A stretch of 64,000 nucleotides of DNA from Pseudomonas sp. RIT-PI-r. GTDB taxonomy: Bacteria; Pseudomonadota; Gammaproteobacteria; Pseudomonadales; Pseudomonadaceae. Both the position numbers and the translations under genes were made by a program. Below, one piece after another: positions 17,321 to 26,004 of the stretch; the stretch's first letter is position 1; every line of letters begins with the position of its first letter. The stretch is taken from NCBI RefSeq assembly GCF_001297015.1, contig NZ_LIGE01000033.1:1-64000 (forward strand), read 5' to 3'. The notes beneath the pieces are model-generated. The model was not told the DNA's origin and ran no database searches. It was given only the letters and a program-made list of their open reading frames with translations.

Positions 17321-18610
17321 TTAAGGCAACTCGCGGCAGGCGTAGAACGCGCTCAGCACTTTGACCAGGTGTGCCAGGTCATGGCTGCCGCACAGTTCGC
17401 GGATCGAGTGCATGGCGAAGGTCGGCAGGCCGATGTCGACGGTGCGCACGCCCAGGTGGCTGGCGGTGATCGGGCCGATGGTCGAGCCACAGCCCATGTC
17501 GCTGCGCACCACGAAACTTTGCACAGGGACTTCTTCGGCCATGCACAGATGGCGGAAGAAGCCGGCGGTTTCGCTGTTGGTGGCGTAGCGCTGGTTGCTG
17601 TTGACCTTGATCACCGGGCCGGCATTGAGTTTCGGGCCGTGGTTGGCGTCGTGCTTTTCTGCATAGTTGGGGTGCACGCCGTGGGCGTTGTCGGCCGAGA
17701 CCAGCAGGGACTTCTGGATGGTGCGGACGAATTCATCACCTTCCGGCAGCAGGCGGCGCAGGGTTTGTTCGAGCATCGGGCCGTCGGCACCGCAAGCCGA
17801 GCAGGAGCCGACTTCTTCGTGGTCGTTGCACACCAGCACGCAGGTTTCGTCGGTTTCGGCAGTCAGCAATGCTTGCAGACCGGCGTAGCACGACAGCAGG
17901 TTGTCGAGGCGCGCGCCGGCAATGAAGTCGCCATTCAAACCGATGACGGCGGCACTTTGCGTATCGTAGAAACTCAACTCGTAATCCAGCACGACGTCGG
18001 CATTCAAGCCGTGTTCGCGGGCCAGTTGATCGGTGAGCACAGCGCGGAAATCGACGCGCTCGTCGCCGGCGAATTGCGCGAGGATCGGCGGCAGTTCGGT
18101 CTGCGCATTGATCGCCCAGCCTTGATTGGCTTCACGGTTAAGGTGAATGGCCAGGTTGGGAATGATCGCGATCGGTGCCTTGAAGTCGATCAACTGGCTC
18201 TCGACCTTGCCGTCGCGGCGGAAGGTCACGCGGCCGGCCAGCGACAGATCGCGGTCGAACCACGGTGCCAGCAGCGCGCCGCCGTAGACTTCAACGCCCA
18301 GTTGCCAGAAGCCTTGACGCTGCAGTTCCGGTTGCGGCTTGACCCGCAGGCACGGGCTGTCGGTGTGCGCGCCGACCAGGCGGATACCGCCGTGCAGGGG
18401 CGAAGTGCGGCCCATTTTGATCGCGACAATCGAGGAGTCGTTGCGGGTGACGTAATAGCGGCCGTTCGGCTCGGTGGTCCATGGCTCACGCTCGTCGAGG
18501 CGCACGAAACCGGCAGCCTCCAGACGCTGAACAAGACTGGCGGTGGCGTGGAACGGGGTAGGGGAGGCCTTGAGGAAGTCGATCAGGCCTTGGTTCAACT
18601 CTTCGCGCAT
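17321..18610 (-). CDS. apeB: M18-family aspartyl aminopeptidase
   Basis: A 429-residue cytosolic zinc aminopeptidase that removes N-terminal residues, usually acidic ones. Metal ligands and catalytic residues appear in VGAHTDSPCLRVKP, DHEEVGS, SADNAHGVHPNY and the C-terminal FAMHSIRELCG. GCGSTIGPI precedes the last ligand. Length and motifs match bacterial ApeB. It is monocistronic between two palindromic repeats. Confidence 0.95.
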   Translation of the reverse strand: MREELNQGLIDFLKASPTPFHATASLVQRLEAAGFVRLDEREPWTTEPNGRYYVTRNDSSIVAIKMGRTSPLHGGIRLVGAHTDSPCLRVKPQPELQRQGFWQLGVEVYGGALLAPWFDRDLSLAGRVTFRRDGKVESQLIDFKAPIAIIPNLAIHLNREANQGWAINAQTELPPILAQFAGDERVDFRAVLTDQLAREHGLNADVVLDYELSFYDTQSAAVIGLNGDFIAGARLDNLLSCYAGLQALLTAETDETCVLVCNDHEEVGSCSACGADGPMLEQTLRRLLPEGDEFVRTIQKSLLVSADNAHGVHPNYAEKHDANHGPKLNAGPVIKVNSNQRYATNSETAGFFRHLCMAEEVPVQSFVVRSDMGCGSTIGPITASHLGVRTVDIGLPTFAMHSIRELCGSHDLAHLVKVLSAFYACRELP

Positions 18611-18680
18611 AAGAAACTCCAGACAGCAATGGGCGGGAGTTTAACGCATCGGCCGGGGAATTGAATCTGCACCGGATCCG

Positions 18681-18769
18681 TGTAGGAGTGAGCCTGCTCG
18701 CGATAGCGGTATGTCAGACAAGACTTACTTGAATGACACACCGCTATCGCGAGCAGGCTCACTCCTACA
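18681..18769. repeat. REPIN, GTAGGAGTGAGCCTGCTCGCGAT family
   Basis: A perfect 29-bp inverted repeat (18681-18709 with 18741-18769) around a 31-nt spacer, between rluA and apeB. Confidence 0.9.
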
Positions 18770-18786
18770 AGGGGCTACGGTGTCGG

Positions 18787-19422
18787 TCAGAACGGGGCGG
18801 GGCACTCGAAACGCAGGCGTTCGCCGGTTTGCGGGTGGGTGAAGCTGAGCATGCTCGCGTGCAGGCACAGCCGTGGCCAGGCTGCGAGGGCTTGTTCATG
18901 GGCATAGAGCCCGTCACCCAGCAGCGGATGCCCGATCGACAGCATGTGCACGCGTAACTGGTGCGAACGCCCGGTGATCGGTGTCAGCTCGACGCGGCAC
19001 CAGTCGCCGCAACGTTCGAGCACGCGCCAGAAGGTCAGCGCATGTTTGCCGAATTCGTGATCGACCACGTGACGCGGTTTGGTCGGCGGATCGTAGCGCA
19101 GGGGCAAGTCGATGCTGCCGCTGTCCAGTTCCGGTTGACCCCAAGCCAGGGCAGTGTAGGCCTTCTCTGTTTCACGGTCGTGAAACTGGCGCGACAGTTC
19201 GCGGTGAGTGTCGGCGTCACGCGCGAGCAGAATGATGCCGGAGGTTTCCCAGTCCAGACGATGGACGATGCGCGCTTCCGGGTAGCCGTTTTCCTGCAAA
19301 CGGGTAATCAGGCAATCCTTGTTGTCGTCGGCGCGACCGGGCACCGAGAGCAGCAACGTCGGTTTGTCGACCACCAGTACGGCGGCGTCCTGATGGATGA
19401 TGCGGATGTTGGACAACGGCAT
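18787..19422 (-). CDS. rluA: RluA-family RNA pseudouridine synthase
   Basis: A 211-residue enzyme converting uridine to pseudouridine in structured RNA. The RluA member acts on 23S rRNA position 746 and tRNA position 32. The catalytic Asp is in the family motif HRLDWETSG, followed by ARDADTHRELSRQF and the C-terminal PITGRSHQLRVHM. There is no S4 domain, and the short length fits RluA rather than RluC or RluD. It lies upstream of apeB, as in other pseudomonads. Confidence 0.9.
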   Translation of the reverse strand: MPLSNIRIIHQDAAVLVVDKPTLLLSVPGRADDNKDCLITRLQENGYPEARIVHRLDWETSGIILLARDADTHRELSRQFHDRETEKAYTALAWGQPELDSGSIDLPLRYDPPTKPRHVVDHEFGKHALTFWRVLERCGDWCRVELTPITGRSHQLRVHMLSIGHPLLGDGLYAHEQALAAWPRLCLHASMLSFTHPQTGERLRFECPAPF

Positions 19423-19474
19423 TAAAACAGCCTCGTAACAAATGCCAACGGCGGCTCGGAACTGCTGATAACCC

Positions 19475-19547
19475 TGTAGGAGCTGCCGAAGGCTGCGATC
19501 TTTTGACGTTGAAGATCAAAAGATCGCAGCCTTCGGCAGCTCCTACA
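19475..19547. repeat. inverted repeat, GTAGGAGCTGCCGAAGGCTGCGATC variant
   Basis: Both arms carry the CCGAAGG/CCTTCGG version of the family, so pairing is complete. It lies between minE and rluA. Confidence 0.85.
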
Positions 19548-19591
19548 CAAGCATCAATAGTCCGAGCCGCCGTAGCGACTGCCAAATCGAC

Positions 19592-19846
19592 TCAGCGATC
19601 AGGCAGGGTGATGTTGAGTTCCAGAATCGAGCAACTGCCCTGGCTTTCCAGTGCAACATGTACGTCGTCGTTGCCGATGTTGACGTACTTGCGGATCACG
19701 TCGACCAGTTCCTTCTGCAAGGCTGGCAAGTAATCCGGCGTGCTGCGCTGGCCGCGCTCATGCGCCACGATGATCTGTAGACGCTCTTTCGCTACCGAGG
19801 CGGTACTTGGCTTTTTGTTGGCACGAAAGAAGTCAAAAAGGTTCAT
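19592..19846 (-). CDS. minE: cell-division topological specificity factor MinE
   Basis: An 84-residue protein with the N-terminal amphipathic MinD-activating/membrane segment (MNLFDFF...) and the C-terminal dimerisation domain. It stimulates MinD ATPase and drives the pole-to-pole oscillation that keeps the Z ring at midcell. Its ATG overlaps the minD stop by one base (TAATG), ensuring coupled translation. Confidence 0.97.
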   Translation of the reverse strand: MNLFDFFRANKKPSTASVAKERLQIIVAHERGQRSTPDYLPALQKELVDVIRKYVNIGNDDVHVALESQGSCSILELNITLPDR

Positions 19847-20658
19847 TACCTACCTCCAAACAGGCGCTCGAAGAATCCCTTCTTCTCGACATCGAGGAAA
19901 CGGTGGGCTTTTTCTTTGCCCAGCAAGCGGTCGACGGTATCGCTGTAAGCCTGACCGGCATCGCTCTGGTCGTCGAGAATCACCGGGACGCCCTGGTTGG
20001 ATGCCTTGAGCACCGCCTGGGATTCCGGGATCACGCCGAGCAGGGTGACCGAGAGGATTTCCTTGACGTCTTCAACGCCCAGCATCTCGCCTTTTTCAAC
20101 ACGCTCTGGATGGTAGCGGGTGATCAACAGGTGTTCCTTGATCGGGTCTTCGCCACGTTCGGCGCGACGCGATTTGCTCGCCAGCAGGCCGAGCATACGG
20201 TCCGAATCTCGTACCGAGGACACTTCCGGGTTGGTCACGACGATCGCTTCGTCAGCGAAGTACATGGCCAGGTGCGCACCTTTCTCGATGCCTGCCGGGG
20301 AGTCGCAGACGACGAACTCGAATTGTTCCTTGAGCTCCATCAGGACTTTTTCCACGCCTTCGACGGTCAGCGCGTCTTTGTCGCGGGTCTGACTGGCGGC
20401 CAGTACGTAGAGGTTTTCCAGGCGCTTGTCTTTGATCAGTGCCTGTTGCAGGTTGGCTTCGCCGTTGACCACGTTGACGAAGTCATACACCACGCGGCGC
20501 TCGCAACCCATGATCAGGTCAAGGTTACGCAAGCCCACGTCGAAGTCGACGATCACTGTTTTGTGGCCGCGCAGAGCGAGACCGGTACCGATAGCGGCGC
20601 TGGTGGTGGTCTTACCCACACCACCCTTGCCGGATGTAACCACGAGAATCTTGGCCAA
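19846..20658 (-). CDS. minD: septum site-determining ATPase MinD
   Basis: A 270-residue deviant Walker-A ATPase (KGGVGKTT at residues ~10-17) with switch motif VDFDVGLRNLD and a C-terminal amphipathic membrane-targeting helix (VEKKGFFERLFGG). ATP-bound dimers bind the inner membrane, recruit MinC to block FtsZ and are released by MinE. It is the middle gene of minC-minD-minE. Confidence 0.98.
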   Translation of the reverse strand: MAKILVVTSGKGGVGKTTTSAAIGTGLALRGHKTVIVDFDVGLRNLDLIMGCERRVVYDFVNVVNGEANLQQALIKDKRLENLYVLAASQTRDKDALTVEGVEKVLMELKEQFEFVVCDSPAGIEKGAHLAMYFADEAIVVTNPEVSSVRDSDRMLGLLASKSRRAERGEDPIKEHLLITRYHPERVEKGEMLGVEDVKEILSVTLLGVIPESQAVLKASNQGVPVILDDQSDAGQAYSDTVDRLLGKEKAHRFLDVEKKGFFERLFGGR

Positions 20659-20827
20659 GGTGTTTCACCCCTAAGGAAGAAGGACTTTTTAGCCCCTGAA
20701 AAACATCTCTTGAAAACTACTGCAGTCGGACAGCCTTGGCTGGAATTTGGCTTTAGGCCTTTTTCCTACTTCGTTTGAGCCGTTTTCGCTACGTTTTAGA
20801 GATGCTTGGAAAATGCGGCAGTATCCG

Positions 20828-21565
20828 TTAAAGCCGAATGATGTTCAACACGTCGCCCGACAGGCTGACCTGTACGCCCGAGCCCCACATTGGGTCGCGA
20901 CGCAAATCTTCGGAAACCTTGTAATGACCGGCGATGGAGATCAGTTCAGCGCTCAATTGCTGACAGAAAATCCGTGCCTTGGTATCACCCTTCACGCCGG
21001 CCAGCGCCCGACCACGCATCGGGCCGTATACATGGATGTTGCCATCGGCGAGAAGTTCCGCCCCCGGACTGACCGAAGACACCACCACCAAATCGCCACC
21101 CTGGGCATATATCTGTTGGCCACCACGTACTGGCGTGGTGATGACGCGGGTCTGTTTGACGGTCGGTTCAGGCGGCTTTTCCGGCTTCTTTTTGACTTCG
21201 GCTTCGGCCATTTCCAGCGGTCGTTCGCGGGCGCCGGAGGGCGGCAACACCGGGATGTCGATGGCGATGGCGGCGGCGATGTCTTCGATGCGGCTGGCGC
21301 GAATCGCCAGGGTGCGCAGGCCATGTTGACGGCACACGCGCATCAGGCCCGGCAGATCGACAGCGCCTTCGCCCGGCGGCAATTTGTCCAGCGCCAGAAC
21401 CAGCGGCGCGTTGCTGAAGAAATTCGGCGCCTGCGCAACTTTGGCGGCCAATTGCCGATCGAGGCTGTCGAGGTCGTTACGGGCCAGTTCCAGCACGGTA
21501 ATGGCCAGCATGCTGCCCTTCAACTGGAACACGGGATCTTGGTCTAACGGTTCGGTTTTGCTCAT
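20828..21565 (-). CDS. minC: septum site-determining protein MinC
   Basis: From the ATG at 21565 (MSKTEPLDQDPVFQLKG) it has 245 residues, the usual Pseudomonas length. The N-terminal FtsZ-inhibiting domain is joined by a Pro/Lys/Glu-rich linker to the C-terminal beta-helical domain that binds MinD (GGQQIYAQGGDLVV, GNIHVYGPMRGRALAG). The frame extends 22 codons upstream without coding support. minC is separated from minD by 169 nt, so minD-minE may have an additional promoter there. Confidence 0.95.
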   Translation of the reverse strand: MSKTEPLDQDPVFQLKGSMLAITVLELARNDLDSLDRQLAAKVAQAPNFFSNAPLVLALDKLPPGEGAVDLPGLMRVCRQHGLRTLAIRASRIEDIAAAIAIDIPVLPPSGARERPLEMAEAEVKKKPEKPPEPTVKQTRVITTPVRGGQQIYAQGGDLVVVSSVSPGAELLADGNIHVYGPMRGRALAGVKGDTKARIFCQQLSAELISIAGHYKVSEDLRRDPMWGSGVQVSLSGDVLNIIRL

Positions 21566-21682
21566 GTCGGCATACAACGGCTTGTCACTAAAAGTGCCGA
21601 GACTTATAACGAGAACGCCCGCAGGCCGCAAGCCGGGTCGAACGATGTAGAATGCGCGGCCACTGTATTTACGGAAGCTTTA

Positions 21683-22615
21683 ATGGATCGCCCGCGTTTT
21701 CGAAAAGCATTTCTTGCTCCGCGCTTCTGGCCGCTCTGGTGCGGCTTGGGGCTTTTATGGCTGATCGTGCAGCTGCCGTATCCGGCCTTGCTGACCATCG
21801 GTCGAGTTTTGGGTGCGTTGATGTATCGCCTCGCTGGCGACCGACGGCGCATCGCCAAGCGCAATCTTGAACTGTGCTTCCCGGAAAAATCCGCCGCCGA
21901 ACGCAAACGCCTGCTCAAGGAAAACTTCGCCTCCACCGGTATCGCGTTTTTTGAAATGGCGATGAGCTGGTGGTGGTCGCGTGAGCGCCTGGCGAAGCTG
22001 GCCCATGTGGAAGGCCTTGAGCATTTGCAAAAAGCCCAGCGCGAAGGCAAAGGCGTGATTCTGATGGCAGTGCATTTCACCACCCTGGAGATCGGCGCAG
22101 CGTTGCTCGGCCAACAGCACACCATCGACGGCATGTACCGCGAACACAAAAACCCGTTGTTCGACTTCATCCAGCGTCAGGGCCGCGAGCGGCACAATCT
22201 CGATTCGCTGGCGGTGGAACGTGACGACGTGCGCGGCATGCTCAAATTGCTGCGTTCCGGTCGGGCGATCTGGTACGCGCCGGATCAGGATTACGGCGCC
22301 AAGCAAAGTATCTTCGTGCCGCTGTTCGGCATTCAGGCCGCGACCGTGACCGCGACCACCAAATTTGCCCGTTTGGGTAAAGCACTGGTGGTGCCGTTCA
22401 CGCAGGAGCGTCTGGCCGACGGCAGCGGCTATCGTCTGGTCGTGCATCCGCCGCTGGAGGATTTCCCGGGCGAGACCGAAGAAGCTGACTGCATCCGCAT
22501 CAACCAGTGGGTCGAAGGCGTTTTGCGCGATTGCCCGGAGCAATATCTGTGGGCGCATCGACGCTTCAAGAGCCGGCCACCCGGCGAGCCGAAGCTGTAC
22601 GCCAAACGTGGTTGA
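21683..22615 (+). CDS. lpxL: lipid A biosynthesis lauroyl acyltransferase
   Basis: A 310-residue inner-membrane acyltransferase (also called HtrB) that adds a secondary acyl chain to Kdo-lipid A. One N-terminal membrane anchor is followed by the catalytic HX4E motif HFTTLE, the GMYREHKNPLFD segment and WYAPDQDYG, all characteristic of LpxL-type enzymes. It is divergent from minC. Confidence 0.92.
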   Translation: MDRPRFRKAFLAPRFWPLWCGLGLLWLIVQLPYPALLTIGRVLGALMYRLAGDRRRIAKRNLELCFPEKSAAERKRLLKENFASTGIAFFEMAMSWWWSRERLAKLAHVEGLEHLQKAQREGKGVILMAVHFTTLEIGAALLGQQHTIDGMYREHKNPLFDFIQRQGRERHNLDSLAVERDDVRGMLKLLRSGRAIWYAPDQDYGAKQSIFVPLFGIQAATVTATTKFARLGKALVVPFTQERLADGSGYRLVVHPPLEDFPGETEEADCIRINQWVEGVLRDCPEQYLWAHRRFKSRPPGEPKLYAKRG

Positions 22616-22650
22616 TTGATCGATCCCCTTGAGCACCATGGAGTGTTGCG

Positions 22651-23808
22651 ATGAGCCCAGCTGAACCGGTCACAGGTTTGATTCTTTCCGGCGGCGGGGC
22701 TCGGGCGGCGTATCAGGTGGGCGTGCTGGCCGCGATTGCCGAATTGTTGCCGGTGGGCGCGGACAATCCGTTTCCGGTGATCGTCGGCACTTCCGCAGGC
22801 GCGATCAACGCGGTGAGCCTCGCCAGCGGTGCCACCGATTTTCGCGCCGCCATCGAACGGCTGACGCTGTTCTGGCAGGGCTTTCGCAGCCACCGGGTGT
22901 TGCGCAGCGACTGGTCCGGCGTTATTCACCAGGCCAGTCGTTTTGTCAGCCACAGCCTGCTCGGTATGGGGCGACAAATGCCGGTCGCGTTGCTCAACAG
23001 TTCGCCGCTGCGCGAACTGCTCAATGAAAAGCTGCACATGCCCGGCATCGCCGAATCCATCGCGCGCAAGCAATTGCACGCAGTGGCGGTGACCGCGTTC
23101 GGGTATGAATCGGGGCAAGCGGTGACGTTCTATCAAGGGGGCGGCACGATTGATTCGTGGCTGCGCCATCGGCGCATTGGCGTGCCGACGCAATTGTCGG
23201 TCGATCACTTGCTGGCCAGTTCGGCGATTCCGTTGCTGTTTGCGCCGGTGAAGATCGGTGATGAATATTTCGGTGACGGCGCGGTGCGGCAATCAGCGCC
23301 GATCAGTCCGGCGTTGCACCTGGGCGCCAGTCGCGTGCTGGTGGTGGGTGTCAGTGGCAACCCGCGCGGCTTTGATCCGCAGCAGCCGCTGGAGCGCACT
23401 TACACGGGGCAGCAACCGACACTCGCGCAGATCGGCGGGCACATGCTCAACAGCACGTTCATTGACAGTCTGGAGAGCGATATCGAGTTGCTGCAGCGTC
23501 TCAACCAGTTCAGCCATCTGATGCCTGCTGGCACGCCGACCCGCGAGCTGGGTGTGGCGCCGGTGGACGTCTTGGTGATTTCGCCGAGTCAGCCGATCGA
23601 CGAGATCGCGGCGCGGCATCGTCAGGAATTGCCGGCGGCGTTGCGTTTGTTTCCGCGCGGACCGGGGGCGACCAAGACCAGTGGGGCGGGGGGGGTGGGG
23701 TATTTGCTGTTCGAGGCGGGTTATTGCAGCGAGTTGATTGATCTCGGACGGCGCGATGCGTTGGCCAAGCGCGAGGAGTTGTGCCGGTTTTTGGGATTGC
23801 CATTTTAA
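22651..23808 (+). CDS. patatin-like phospholipase
   Basis: A 385-residue protein with the patatin Ser-Asp dyad: oxyanion motif SGGGARAAYQVG (residues ~12-23), nucleophile elbow GTSAGA and the catalytic Asp in FGDGAVR. It has no signal peptide. Such enzymes release fatty acids from phospholipids or lysophospholipids. It begins 35 nt after lpxL and is likely co-transcribed, suggesting envelope-lipid turnover. The final residues differ from secreted ExoU/PlpD types, so it is probably a housekeeping enzyme. Confidence 0.88.
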   Translation: MSPAEPVTGLILSGGGARAAYQVGVLAAIAELLPVGADNPFPVIVGTSAGAINAVSLASGATDFRAAIERLTLFWQGFRSHRVLRSDWSGVIHQASRFVSHSLLGMGRQMPVALLNSSPLRELLNEKLHMPGIAESIARKQLHAVAVTAFGYESGQAVTFYQGGGTIDSWLRHRRIGVPTQLSVDHLLASSAIPLLFAPVKIGDEYFGDGAVRQSAPISPALHLGASRVLVVGVSGNPRGFDPQQPLERTYTGQQPTLAQIGGHMLNSTFIDSLESDIELLQRLNQFSHLMPAGTPTRELGVAPVDVLVISPSQPIDEIAARHRQELPAALRLFPRGPGATKTSGAGGVGYLLFEAGYCSELIDLGRRDALAKREELCRFLGLPF

Positions 23809-23810
23809 AG

Positions 23811-23890
23811 CAAAAGATCGCAGCCTGCGGCAGCTCCTACATTGGAATGCGCTATCCCTGTAGGAGCTGGCGAAGCCTGCGATCTTTTGA
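23811..23890. repeat. inverted repeat, CAAAAGATCGCAGCCTGCGGCAGCTCCTAC family
   Basis: The arms are 23811-23840 and about 23859-23890. The right arm has GGCGAAGCCTGCG, so this copy is imperfect. It lies between converging genes. Confidence 0.85.
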
Positions 23891-23896
23891 TTTTTA

Positions 23897-24682
23897 TCAG
23901 AAGTGGAACTTCACCAGGAAGTTGGTCACGCTCTGATTGGTCTTGAAGGCACCGGTGTCGTCGATGCCGTACTTGTCTTTCCAGTAGTCGTATTCAACAC
24001 CGACATACAACTGCTTCTCGCCAAAACTCAGCGCCTTGCCCAGGTCGTATTTGACCTGTGGGTTGAAGTGCAGGTTGGCGTGGTAATCGCCTTTGGAGTT
24101 GGAATCGTTGTCGGTCACCCAGTCCATGTAGCCGTCGATCAGGATGTTCGAGTTGCCCACGGGAATGGTGTAGGACCAGACCGGGGTGATCTGCCAGACG
24201 TTGTCACCGGCACGCGAACCTTCGGTGTGGCGCTGGTAGAAGTTCAACTGGAAGTAGTCGAAGCCCGGGATGGCCAGGTCGAAGCCAGGGCCGATCAGGT
24301 AGGACTCGGTATCACCTTCGCCGAACTCGTAGGTCATCGCCAGCAGAACGTCTTTGATCGGGCCGAATTCGATCTTCTGGTTGAGCACCTTGCCCAGCGA
24401 GATGCGTGGCTGGAACTCGCCGTAATAGGTGTTCGGACCGTTGTTGAAGTCCTTGTCACCGTTGTAGAAGATCTTGTCGATGAAGAAGAAGTTGTCGCCG
24501 TACGTCCACGCATCGGCGTGTTCGAAGGTGACGGTCTGCTGGATGCGCGGGTTGACCTGGAAGTCCTTGCCATAGAGGTAGGTCAGGCTGTTGTTCTGCC
24601 ATTGCAGCAGGCCTTCGGCCATGGCCTGGCCCCCGGCTAACATTGATCCCGCAAGCATCAGGCTGGTGCACATACGTTTCAT
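23897..24682 (-). CDS. OmpK/Tsx-like outer-membrane channel, copy 1
   Basis: A 261-residue beta-barrel protein with a signal peptide ending AMA, the GLLQWQNNSLTYLYGKDF start of the Tsx/OmpK nucleoside-channel family, alternating aromatic strands and a C-terminal Phe (FLVKFHF) for Bam recognition. It is a close paralogue of the gene at 25056-25841. Both have 261 residues and align end to end without an obvious gap. Adjacent purine permease and urate-degrading genes suggest uptake of nucleosides, urate or allantoin across the outer membrane, which is inference. Confidence 0.88.
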   Translation of the reverse strand: MKRMCTSLMLAGSMLAGGQAMAEGLLQWQNNSLTYLYGKDFQVNPRIQQTVTFEHADAWTYGDNFFFIDKIFYNGDKDFNNGPNTYYGEFQPRISLGKVLNQKIEFGPIKDVLLAMTYEFGEGDTESYLIGPGFDLAIPGFDYFQLNFYQRHTEGSRAGDNVWQITPVWSYTIPVGNSNILIDGYMDWVTDNDSNSKGDYHANLHFNPQVKYDLGKALSFGEKQLYVGVEYDYWKDKYGIDDTGAFKTNQSVTNFLVKFHF

Positions 24683-25055
24683 TCGGTTGCTCCCAAAGTA
24701 GGTGTTCCACGTTTATTTTTTTAAGATCGGCGCTCTGGTGTGGCGCCTTTTTTCGTTGCTGCAAAAGTCATCCGATTGGTCAGCTTTCATGCTGTTAGCA
24801 AGAGCTGGGCCAAGGCTTTTCGAAAAGCAAAAAAACGCCCGTCGGCTGCTGAAAAACAGTCGATTGAGCGTGTTTTCGGGATGCCTCGGTACTGACCGGG
24901 GCCGGGATAAGTTGGCCTGTCGGTCAGGAATTAAATCCGGGCTTTTTTTTAGACCGAATTCAAGAGGCCGCGGAGAATACTGACTCCTCGGCCAGCTCTC
25001 AAGTGCCCCGCAACAGAGCACCGACGACAGGTATGGGGCACGGTTGCGGGCCATC
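24683..25055. other. 373-nt gap between the tandem OmpK-like genes
   Basis: No gene is supported here. It must hold the promoter of copy 1 (near its start at 24682) and the end of the copy 2 transcript. Its A/T-rich middle (24820-24860) and the CCGGGCTTTTTTTT stretch at 24938-24951 look regulatory or terminator-like, but no clean hairpin was found. Confidence 0.4.
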
Positions 25056-25841
25056 TTAAAAGTGCACCTTCACCAGCAGGCTGGCGGTGTTCTGATTGGT
25101 GTCGAAGTTGTGCGTATTTTCGACACCGTACTTGTTCTTCCAGTAGCTGTATTCGGTGCCGACATACAACTGCTTCTGGCTCCAGCCCAGGGCTTTGCCG
25201 AGGTCATATTTGATCTGTGGGTTGATGTGCAGGTTGGCGTGATAGGTGCCACGCGCGTTCTCGTCGTTGTCGACGACCCAGTCGAGGTAGCCGTCGATCA
25301 GCACATCGGAATTGCCCAGGGGAAAGCTGTACGACCAGCCGGGGGTGATCTGCCAGACGCCGTCGCCGGGACGCGGGCCTTCGGTCTGGCGGCGGAAAAT
25401 GTTCAGGGTGACGTAGTTGAAGCCGGGCACCTTGAGGTCGAAGCCGGGGCCGATCAGGTAGGCCTCACTGTCGCCTTCACCGTATTCGTAGGTCATGGCG
25501 AGCAAGACGTCTTTGATCGGGCCGAATTCGAGCTTCTGGTCGAAGATCTTGCCGAAGGAGAAGCGCGGGGTGAATTCGCCGTAGAAGGCGTGCGGGCCTT
25601 TGTTCGCATCTTCTTTGCCGTTGTAGAAGATCTTGTCGACGAACAGGAAGTTGTCGCCGTATTTCCACTTGTCGGCGTGCTCGAAGGTGAGCGTTTGCTG
25701 GATCGACGGGTTGATCGCGAAATTCTTGCCGTACAGATAGCTGAGGCTATTGGTCTGCCACAGCAGGAGATCGCCGGCCATGGCCTGACTCGCGGCCAGC
25801 AGGCCGCCGCTCAACAGTACATTTGTCTGTGTACGAATCAT
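25056..25841 (-). CDS. OmpK/Tsx-like outer-membrane channel, copy 2
   Basis: A 261-residue barrel with a signal peptide (ending SQAMA), DLLLWQTNSLSYLYGKNF and a terminal Phe (LLVKVHF). It is very similar to copy 1 along its whole length, with shared blocks such as EFGPIKDVLLAMTYE and GEGDSEAYLIGPGFDL, so the pair arose by tandem duplication. It is separated from the purine permease only by a REPIN, supporting a role in purine-related uptake. Confidence 0.88.
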   Translation of the reverse strand: MIRTQTNVLLSGGLLAASQAMAGDLLLWQTNSLSYLYGKNFAINPSIQQTLTFEHADKWKYGDNFLFVDKIFYNGKEDANKGPHAFYGEFTPRFSFGKIFDQKLEFGPIKDVLLAMTYEYGEGDSEAYLIGPGFDLKVPGFNYVTLNIFRRQTEGPRPGDGVWQITPGWSYSFPLGNSDVLIDGYLDWVVDNDENARGTYHANLHINPQIKYDLGKALGWSQKQLYVGTEYSYWKNKYGVENTHNFDTNQNTASLLVKVHF

Positions 25842-25894
25842 CTATTGCTCCCTCTTGTTTTTATTGTTTGAGGCGCAGAGCTTTTTTTACCCTT

Positions 25895-25984
25895 TGTAGG
25901 AGTGAGCCTGCTCGCGATCGCGGTGTGACATTCAACACATCAGTTGACTGAAAAAACGCTATCGCGAGCAGGCTCACTCCTACA
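25895..25984. repeat. REPIN, GTAGGAGTGAGCCTGCTCGCGAT family
   Basis: Perfect 24-bp arms (25895-25918 with 25961-25984), between the NCS2 permease gene and OmpK-like copy 2. Confidence 0.9.
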
Positions 25985-26004
25985 GGGGGGCATCGGTGTT
26001 GCTG

